NCBI GenBank assembly: GCA_947452665.1
Contig: CANGEH010000151.1
Coordinates: 1-5,778, forward strand
Source of the DNA: Caulobacteraceae bacterium
GTDB lineage: Bacteria; Pseudomonadota; Alphaproteobacteria; Caulobacterales; Caulobacteraceae
Length of the DNA stretch: 5,778 nucleotides
Direction: 5' to 3'
In this document: positions 1-4,380 of the stretch, one piece after another
How the letters are laid out: every line of letters starts with the position of its first letter
Position numbering within the stretch: position 1 is the stretch's first letter
Position numbers and translations under genes: made by a program
Notes under the pieces: generated by a model
Database searches by the model: none
What the model saw: only the letters and a program-made list of their open reading frames with translations
Told to the model about the DNA's origin: nothing

Positions 1-105
1 GGTCCAGATCGCCAAGACCACGGCAGGAATCAGCACGGCGGCCGAAATCACTCTCAGTCCAAGATTGGCCCAGTCAAAGGCTTTAACTGGCGGCAAGGAC
101 GTCAT
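1..105 (-). CDS. cdsA: Phosphatidate cytidylyltransferase (CDP-diacylglycerol synthase), N-terminal fragment cut by the window edge
   Basis: CdsA converts CTP and phosphatidic acid to CDP-diacylglycerol, the precursor of all major phospholipids, as a multi-pass inner-membrane enzyme. Only 35 codons are visible, and the frame is open to base 1. They start MTSLPPVKAFDWANLGLRV and continue into a hydrophobic run (about residues 19-34, ISAAVLIPAVVLAIW) that looks like the first membrane helix. The 'NLGLRVISA' lead-in is typical of proteobacterial CdsA. The ATG at 105-103 lies inside the end of uppS in another frame, a 23-nt overlap, and has a GGGGGAG Shine-Dalgarno 9 nt upstream (121-115). The catalytic region lies outside the window, so the call rests on the N-terminus plus the conserved uppS-cdsA order. 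A later GTG start is possible but would cut into the lead-in. Confidence 0.8.
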   Translation of the reverse strand, partial: MTSLPPVKAFDWANLGLRVISAAVLIPAVVLAIWT

Positions 106-859
106 CCAACTCGGCTCCCCCAAAACGGCGTTGCCGGGTTTTAAACTCAGCCAAGGCAGCTTTTAAGGGTTCTGCCCCATAATCTGGCCACAGGACATCT
201 TGAAACACCAGTTCCGCATAGGCCGCTTCCCAAAGAAGGAAGTTAGAGATCCGCTTTTCGCCGCTGGTGCGAATAATCAGGTCAGGATTGGGCCCAAGCG
301 CTGTGGACAAATAACTGGCAAATTGGGTTTCAGTAAGGTCAACAGCGGCAAGCCGACCGGCCGCCACATCCTGCGCAAACCGCCGCGCCGCATCAGTAAT
401 ATCGGCCCGGCCGCCATAATTGAACGCAACCTGCAACAAAAAGCGGTCATTCGCCTGAGTCAGGGCCTCAGCCCGCGCAATGGTTGCCAAGACATCCGCG
501 CTAAGGCCATCACGGCGCCCAAGCACCCGAACCCGAACGCCTTCTTGGTGCAGCCGGTCTAGGTCACTATCGACAAAGGCTTTGAGTAGGCCCATCAGGT
601 CGCTGACCTCCTGGGCTGGGCGGCTCCAGTTTTCAGTCGAAAACCCAAACACGGTCAGACAGCCAATGCCAAGCTCGGCAGCCGCAGCAACAGTGGCCTT
701 TAGGGCCTTGACGCCGGCGCGGTGACCAAGAGTGCGCGGCAGGCCCCGCGCCTTGGCCCAGCGTCCATTGCCATCCATGATAATAGCCACGTGAAGGCCA
801 GACCTGGTCTCATCCAGGCCCCGCTCTGCAATCGCGCTCTTATCGCCACCTTTCGGCAT
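83..859 (-). CDS. uppS: Isoprenyl transferase / undecaprenyl diphosphate synthase (cis-prenyltransferase)
   Basis: UppS condenses farnesyl diphosphate with eight isopentenyl diphosphates, in cis, to give the C55 undecaprenyl diphosphate that carries peptidoglycan and other surface glycans. It acts in the cytosol at the membrane face. The 258-residue product has the usual family length. It carries the N-terminal signature HVAIIMDGNGRWAKARG (23-39) with catalytic Asp29, GHRAG (45-49), FGFSTENW (71-78), FNYGGRAD (146-153) and the diphosphate-binding segment IIRTSGEKRISNFLLW (195-210), followed by AYAEL with the Mg-binding Glu216. I start at ATG 859, with AAGGT 6 nt upstream. An in-frame TTG lies directly before it at 862 but is too close to that Shine-Dalgarno. 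The gene follows frr after 37 nt and overlaps cdsA by 23 nt, as expected for co-transcription. Nothing is missing or unusual. Confidence 0.97.
   Translation of the reverse strand: MPKGGDKSAIAERGLDETRSGLHVAIIMDGNGRWAKARGLPRTLGHRAGVKALKATVAAAAELGIGCLTVFGFSTENWSRPAQEVSDLMGLLKAFVDSDLDRLHQEGVRVRVLGRRDGLSADVLATIARAEALTQANDRFLLQVAFNYGGRADITDAARRFAQDVAAGRLAAVDLTETQFASYLSTALGPNPDLIIRTSGEKRISNFLLWEAAYAELVFQDVLWPDYGAEPLKAALAEFKTRQRRFGGAELDDVLAAS
115..121 (-). promoter_or_regulatory. Ribosome binding site for cdsA, inside the uppS coding sequence
   Basis: On the minus strand GGGGGAG lies 9 nt before the cdsA ATG at 105. It sits within the last dozen or so codons of uppS. It decides the cdsA start and implies that a ribosome finishing uppS passes over or next to the cdsA initiation site, so translational coupling is likely. 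The motif is visible; the coupling is inferred. Confidence 0.55.
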
Positions 860-896
860 CAAAATACCTTAAACCGAGCCTTACGGGCCCCGTATC

Positions 897-1463
897 CTAG
901 ACCTGCATGATTTCTTGTTCTTTGGTCCTCAAGGCCTCATCAACCCGTTTAATCGTCTGGTCGGTAAAGGTCTGAACCTCTTCGCCCATTTTTTTTAAGT
1001 CATCTTCGGTAATGACCGAGGCTTTTTCAGCTTTTTTCAGATCATCCATGGCCTCGCGACGCACATTGCGAATCGCAATCCGCTGTTGCTCGGCATATTT
1101 GCCAGCCAGTTTGGCCAAATCACGGCGGCGCTCTTCGGTCAGGGGCGGAACGGGGATGCGCAGGCTGGTGCCATCCACAACCGGGTTAAAGCCAAGGCCT
1201 GCTGCGCGAATAGCCTTTTCAACAGAAACCACCAGCGCCTTGTCCCAGACACTGACTGTGATCGAGCGCGGTTCTGGCACGCTCACAGCCCCGACCTGGC
1301 TGATCGGCACATTCGAGCCATAGGCTTGGACCATGACCTGATCCAAAAGACCGGCCGAGGCACGGCCCGTCCTTAAGCTGGAAAACTCTTCCTTGAGCGC
1401 CAGAAACGACTTGTCCATGCGATCGCGATAATTTGCCAGAACCGGCTTTTCAGGAGGCGCCAT
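897..1463 (-). CDS. frr: Ribosome recycling factor (RRF)
   Basis: RRF works with EF-G to split the post-termination 70S complex and release mRNA and tRNA; it is a soluble cytoplasmic protein. The 188 residues match the family length of about 185. By comparison with the known fold, domain I (three-helix bundle) covers about 1-32 and 108-188, and the beta-rich domain II about 33-107. Visible family motifs are LRTGRAS (30-36), the PEPR turn with ITVSVWDK (63-75), LTEERRRDLAKLAGKYAEQ (108-126), IRNVRREAMD (131-140) and the C-terminal KEQEIMQV. The ATG at 1463 follows pyrH after 41 nt. Its upstream sequence has no strong Shine-Dalgarno, only a GGA about 8 nt before the start. A later start at Met16 would remove part of the first helix, so Met1 is preferred. 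No terminator-like hairpin separates it from pyrH or uppS. Confidence 0.97.
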   Translation of the reverse strand: MAPPEKPVLANYRDRMDKSFLALKEEFSSLRTGRASAGLLDQVMVQAYGSNVPISQVGAVSVPEPRSITVSVWDKALVVSVEKAIRAAGLGFNPVVDGTSLRIPVPPLTEERRRDLAKLAGKYAEQQRIAIRNVRREAMDDLKKAEKASVITEDDLKKMGEEVQTFTDQTIKRVDEALRTKEQEIMQV

Positions 1464-1504
1464 AATACTGTCCAGTCTTGTTCTTTAGGTCGAGCTTTGG
1501 GCGA

Positions 1505-2230
1505 TCAGGCAATGACCGTATGCAGCCCTTGGCCTTTGAGCACGTTCAGGAATGCACCCTGTTCGCGAATGGAAAACACCACGATGGGAATAGCATTATC
1601 CCGCATCAGGGCAATGGCCGAGGCGTCCATGACCTTCAAATCCTGGGCCAGAACGTCCAGATAACTGAGATTATCATAGCGCACCGCATTGGGGTCCTTT
1701 TTAGGATCGGCCGTATAGACCCCATCGACACTGGTACCCTTGAACAGGGCGTCACAGCCCATTTCGGCGGCGCGCAGGGCGGCAGCGGTATCGGTGGTAA
1801 AGAAGGGATTGCCCGTGCCCGCGGCGAAAATCACCACCCGGCCCTTTTCCAAATGCCGCACGGCCCGGCGGCGAATATAGGGCTCGCACACGGTTTCCAT
1901 CGGAATGGCGGACTGGACGCGGGTATCAATCCCGAGCTTTTCCAGCGCGTTTTGCATGGCCAAGGCATTCATCACGGTTGCAAGCATGCCCATATAGTCG
2001 GCGCTGGCCCGCTCCATCCCCTTGGCCGCGGTCGAAAGGCCGCGGAAAATATTGCCACCGCCAATCACCAGACACAATTGCACGCCCTGGCGGACAATCT
2101 CGGCAATATCGCGGGCAACCCCATCGACCGTGGCCATATCAATGCCATAGGCCGCATCCCCCATCAAAACCTCGCCCGAGACCTTGAGCAGGACCTTTTT
2201 AAAGCGCGTGTTTTCAGGGCTCAGGGTCAT
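1505..2230 (-). CDS. pyrH: UMP kinase (uridylate kinase, amino-acid kinase family)
   Basis: PyrH phosphorylates UMP to UDP with ATP, the step that leads from de novo pyrimidine synthesis to UTP, CTP and UDP-sugars. It is a homohexameric cytosolic enzyme, usually activated by GTP and inhibited by UTP. The 241-residue product has the standard length. Family motifs include the ATP-site LLKVSGE (14-20), the glycine loop VIGGGNIFRG (55-64), the UMP-side ASADYMGMLATVMNAL (75-90), AAGTGNPFFTTDTAA (136-150), VDGVYTADPKKDP (168-180) and MDASAIALMRDNAIPIVVF (201-219). The ATG at 2230 is preceded by AAGAGG with 8 nt spacing, a good Shine-Dalgarno. It lies downstream of a strong terminator after tsf, so it probably depends on its own promoter or on read-through. 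It is the first gene of the pyrH-frr-uppS-cdsA run. Confidence 0.97.
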   Translation of the reverse strand: MTLSPENTRFKKVLLKVSGEVLMGDAAYGIDMATVDGVARDIAEIVRQGVQLCLVIGGGNIFRGLSTAAKGMERASADYMGMLATVMNALAMQNALEKLGIDTRVQSAIPMETVCEPYIRRRAVRHLEKGRVVIFAAGTGNPFFTTDTAAALRAAEMGCDALFKGTSVDGVYTADPKKDPNAVRYDNLSYLDVLAQDLKVMDASAIALMRDNAIPIVVFSIREQGAFLNVLKGQGLHTVIA

Positions 2231-2275
2231 GGCACATGCCTCTTATAGGGTCGAGTGATAGCGAATCGCCTGCAG

Positions 2276-2318
2276 AACATAAACCAAGGGCGTGGCTCGC
2301 GTCGAACGCGCCACGCCC
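2276..2318 (-). terminator. Intrinsic terminator downstream of tsf
   Basis: Read on the minus strand, GGGCGTGGC (complement of 2310-2318) pairs perfectly with GCCACGCCC (complement of 2288-2296). The stem continues after a 2-nt bulge with 4 more pairs (GCGT/ACGC) around a CGA loop. This gives about 13 pairs, mostly GC. It is followed at once by TTGGTTTATGTT (2287-2276), a U-rich if interrupted tail. It begins 24 nt after the tsf stop. A small hairpin (CTAGA-CTGA-TCTAG, 2319-2332) abuts it on the 5' side. This fits the end of an rpsB-tsf transcript; the imperfect U run leaves room for read-through into pyrH. Confidence 0.75.
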
Positions 2319-2342
2319 CTAGATCAGTCTAGACCGAATAGT

Positions 2343-3269
2343 TTAGGATTGGCCAGAAACCGCTGCGACTTCCGCCGCAAAATCCTCGGTCTTTTTCTCA
2401 ATGCCTTCACCCAGAGCCAAACGGGCAAAGCCCTTAATGGTCACGGGCGAGCCCAGGGTCTTGGCCGTCTCGGCAACCAATTGCTCGACGGTCAGGTCCG
2501 GGTTCATGACAAAGGCCTGCTTGAGCAGCACGACTTCTTCAAAGAACTTACGAATCCGGCCTTCAACCATCTTTTCGACCACACCGGCAGGCTTGCCCGA
2601 TTCCAGGGCCTGTTCGGTGAAGATGGCCCGCTCGCGCTCGACCGCTTCTGGGTCCAGATCGTCAGTGGATAGGGACAGGGGCTGGGTTGCCGCAACGTGC
2701 ATGGCAATCTTGCGGCCAAGTTCGCGCAAGACCGCTTCATCGCCTGCGCCCTCAACCGCGACCAGAACGCCAATACGGCCAAGGTCTGGCGCTGTTGCGT
2801 TATGGACATAGGAGGCAACCGCCCCCTGGCTGACTTCAAAACGGGCCGCGCGGCGCAGAACCATGTTTTCGCCAATGGTCGCGATCAGGTTGCCGAGCAT
2901 ATCCGCAATGACCTCGCCCTCGGCCGTCTTGGCCGCATTCAAGGCCTCAACATCGGTACCGATTTGCAAGGCTGTTGCCGCAACCGCCTTGGCCGCGCCT
3001 TGGAACAGGACATTGCGGGCCACGAAATCGGTTTCGGCATTCAGCTCGATCATGGCGCCGCTATTGCCAGACACAGCAACAGCCACCAGACCTTCGGCAG
3101 CAATCCGGTCAGCCTTTTTGGCCGCCTTGGACAGGCCCTTGGTCCGAAGCCAGTCAATCGCCAATTCTACATCGCCATCGTTCTCAACGAGGGCCTTCTT
3201 GCAGTCCATCATGCCCGCGCCGGACTTTTCTCGCAGGTCCTTCACCAGCGCGGCTGTAATCTCCGCCAT
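2343..3269 (-). CDS. tsf: Translation elongation factor Ts (EF-Ts)
   Basis: EF-Ts is the guanine nucleotide exchange factor for EF-Tu: it ejects GDP so that EF-Tu can bind GTP and aminoacyl-tRNA. The 308-residue product has the usual proteobacterial length. It shows the N-terminal UBA-like domain with signature LREKSGAGMMDCKKAL (12-27, Ser where many homologues have Thr). The second signature is ELNAETDFVARN (75-86), whose TDFV (80-83) contacts the EF-Tu Mg-binding region. Two core subdomains and a coiled-coil section follow, with the C-terminal GFARLALGEG (about 279-288) typical of the family. The ATG at 3269 has an excellent Shine-Dalgarno, GGAGGA (3281-3276), with 6 nt spacing. rpsB lies 115 nt upstream and is separated from it by two terminator-like hairpins, so tsf may be expressed at a lower level than rpsB. 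Confidence 0.98.
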   Translation of the reverse strand: MAEITAALVKDLREKSGAGMMDCKKALVENDGDVELAIDWLRTKGLSKAAKKADRIAAEGLVAVAVSGNSGAMIELNAETDFVARNVLFQGAAKAVAATALQIGTDVEALNAAKTAEGEVIADMLGNLIATIGENMVLRRAARFEVSQGAVASYVHNATAPDLGRIGVLVAVEGAGDEAVLRELGRKIAMHVAATQPLSLSTDDLDPEAVERERAIFTEQALESGKPAGVVEKMVEGRIRKFFEEVVLLKQAFVMNPDLTVEQLVAETAKTLGSPVTIKGFARLALGEGIEKKTEDFAAEVAAVSGQS

Positions 3270-3284
3270 GGGCTATCCTCCAGT

Positions 3285-3316
3285 CACAAAACAAGACCGG
3301 CCGCAAAAACGGCCGG
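3285..3316 (-). terminator. Second terminator-like hairpin in the rpsB-tsf spacer (possible attenuator)
   Basis: On the minus strand CCGGCCG (3316-3310) pairs with CGGCCGG (3303-3297) around the loop TTTTTG, plus one possible G-U closing pair. TCTTGTTTTGTG (3296-3285) follows directly. A 7-pair all-GC stem with a U-rich tail is the form of an intrinsic terminator. However, it lies only a few nt before the tsf Shine-Dalgarno (3281-3276), so full termination here would silence tsf unless a promoter lies in between, and I see none. Partial attenuation, or a role in mRNA stability or processing, is more likely. Confidence 0.5.
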
Positions 3317-3329
3317 CACAGGGGGTTTC

Positions 3330-3376
3330 AAAAAATGACGGCGGTTTGCCAAGGCGCAAGGCCCAAACAAACCGCC
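3330..3376 (-). terminator. Terminator-like hairpin just after rpsB (possible attenuator)
   Basis: On the minus strand GGCGGTTTG (3376-3368) pairs perfectly over 9 bp with CAAACCGCC (3348-3340). The 19-nt loop can itself form a short GGC/GCC stem. After GTCA comes an unbroken run of six T (3335-3330). It begins 8 nt after the rpsB stop codon. The stem and U run are what an intrinsic terminator needs, though the large loop and the 4-nt gap before the U run weaken it. It could lower read-through from rpsB into tsf. Confidence 0.55.
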
Positions 3377-3384
3377 AGCCACAA

Positions 3385-4203
3385 TCAGTCAGCAGCCACT
3401 TCAGCGACCGCTTCAACAACAGCTTCAGCCTCTGGCATTTCGGGGGTCAGTTCCCGCTGCAAGGTTGGCTCCACCGGGGCAATGGCTGCGCCAAGATCAA
3501 CGCCCGAAGCGGCTTGGCCAGCGGCCAGACCATCGAGCACCGAATCGGCGATCAGGTCGCAATAGAATTGCAAAGCCCGGGCGGCGTCATCATTGCCAGG
3601 GATGGGATAGGTAATGCCATCAGGATCGCAATTGGTGTCCAAGATCGCGATCACAGGAATGCCCAGCTTACGCGCCTCAAGGATGGCAATTGCCTCCTTA
3701 TTGGTGTCGATCACGAACATGATGTCGGGAATACCGCCCATGTCCTTGATACCGCCCAAAGACAGTTCCAGCTTTTCGCGTTCGCGGGTCAGCTGCAGCA
3801 ATTCCTTCTTGGTACGGCCCGATTCCGCGCCATCCAGAACGCCTTCAAGCTCACGCAGACGCGCGATCGAGCCCGAGATGGTGCGCCAATTGGTCAAGGT
3901 GCCGCCGAGCCAGCGGTGATTGACATAATATTGGGCGCAACGCTTGGCCGCGGTCGAAACGGGATCCGAAGCCTGACGCTTGGTGCCGACAAACAGGACA
4001 CGGCCACCGCTCGCGGCGACTTCACGCACCTTGACCAAGGCCTGGTGCAGCAGAGGAATGCTCTGCGACAGGTCGATAATGTGGATATTGCTCCGCGATC
4101 CGAAGATATAGCGGTCCATCTTCGGGTTCCAGCGATGGGTCTGGTGACCGAAGTGGGCGCCAGCTTCCAAGAGCTGCCGCATGGTGAATTCTGGTAGCGC
4201 CAT
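3385..4203 (-). CDS. rpsB: 30S ribosomal protein S2
   Basis: S2 binds late to the 30S head/body junction, next to S1, and is needed for translation initiation on most mRNAs. The 272-residue product begins MALPEFTMRQLLEAGAHFGH (signature 1 at about 6-17), continues with RWNPKM, an FVGTKRQAS segment (71-79) and HRWLGGTLTNW (96-106). Signature 2 starts PDIMFVIDTNKEA (159-171) and runs on to ILDTNCDPD. The tail from about 235 is rich in Ala, Glu and Val. It makes the protein about 30 residues longer than E. coli S2, and such tails are common in alphaproteobacteria. I choose ATG 4203, which has AAGGAA (4216-4211) 7 nt upstream. A TTG codon sits directly before it in frame but fits the family N-terminus less well. 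A structured leader precedes the gene and suggests autoregulation. Confidence 0.98.
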   Translation of the reverse strand: MALPEFTMRQLLEAGAHFGHQTHRWNPKMDRYIFGSRSNIHIIDLSQSIPLLHQALVKVREVAASGGRVLFVGTKRQASDPVSTAAKRCAQYYVNHRWLGGTLTNWRTISGSIARLRELEGVLDGAESGRTKKELLQLTREREKLELSLGGIKDMGGIPDIMFVIDTNKEAIAILEARKLGIPVIAILDTNCDPDGITYPIPGNDDAARALQFYCDLIADSVLDGLAAGQAASGVDLGAAIAPVEPTLQRELTPEMPEAEAVVEAVAEVAAD

Positions 4204-4220
4204 CAAATTTTTCCTTTTTC

Positions 4221-4309
4221 CGGTGCGCCTCCGCAGACAATGTCCCTGTCACCAGGAACCCGGAACGGAAGTAAACGGGGATTGACCCGAGCACCGCCGA
4301 ACGTCTGCG
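4221..4309 (-). promoter_or_regulatory. Structured rpsB mRNA leader with a predicted pseudoknot; candidate S2 autoregulatory element
   Basis: On the minus strand the order of pairing arms is a-b-a'-b'. Arm a, CGCAGAC (4309-4303), pairs perfectly with a', GTCTGCG (4238-4232), with one extra G-U pair inside. Arm b, CGGTGC (4296-4291), lies inside that helix and pairs perfectly with b', GCACCG (4226-4221), outside it; this makes a pseudoknot. Between b and a' lie hairpin CGGG-TCAATC-CCCG (4289-4276) and hairpin GTTCCTG-GTGA-CAGGGAC (4259-4242), the latter with a GNRA-type loop and one G-U pair. Arm b' ends 4 nt before the Shine-Dalgarno (4216-4211), so the fold lies within reach of an initiating ribosome. 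It is known that E. coli S2 represses its own operon through the rpsB leader. That this fold does the same is inference, and I cannot say whether it belongs to a described RNA family. Confidence 0.55.
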
Positions 4310-4324
4310 TGTGTGATGGGTGTG

Positions 4325-4353
4325 TCCCTAGAGCCAAGCGGGTTTAATTGCAA
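4325..4353 (-). promoter_or_regulatory. Possible rpsB promoter
   Basis: On the minus strand TTGCAA (4353-4348) resembles a -35 box, with 4 of 6 consensus positions. It is followed after 17 nt by TAGGGA (4330-4325) in the -10 position, which matches poorly. The predicted start of transcription, around 4318, would fall just before the first arm of the folded leader at 4309, which is the position a promoter for that leader should have. It lies 28 nt after the dnaE stop. The evidence is mainly location and spacing. Confidence 0.3.
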
Positions 4354-4380
4354 GGCTTTTGGCTAGGTTTGATCAGCAAA

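Noticed and set aside
882..894. A palindrome-like TACGGGCCCCGTA in the frr-uppS gap, considered as a terminator or operator
   Set aside because: The fold leaves at most a short stem, no T run follows, and the flanking genes are tightly spaced. There is no support for function.
2021..2037. A 17-base sequence CTTGGCCGCGGTCGAAA that recurs exactly at 3943-3959
   Set aside because: Both copies encode the same STAAK residues in unrelated proteins (PyrH and S2) with the favoured codons. Two copies inside conserved genes do not suggest a repeat element.
1478..2248. A 256-codon open frame on the plus strand opposite pyrH
   Set aside because: It covers almost exactly the pyrH gene in antisense, is His- and Gly-rich without motifs, and has no convincing ribosome site. 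It is a mirror of pyrH codon use.
2863..4197. A 444-codon open frame on the plus strand spanning tsf, the spacer and rpsB
   Set aside because: It lies antisense to two certain genes and crosses their hairpin-rich spacer. It is rich in Ser, Ala, Arg and Gln without recognisable motifs. Long antisense frames are common opposite codon-biased GC-rich genes.
4022..4294. A 90-codon minus-strand frame overlapping the rpsB leader and the rpsB 5' end, considered as a leader peptide
   Set aside because: It runs through the folded leader and then deep into rpsB in another frame, without a suitable Shine-Dalgarno or a low-complexity attenuator pattern. S2 coding in the true frame explains the region.
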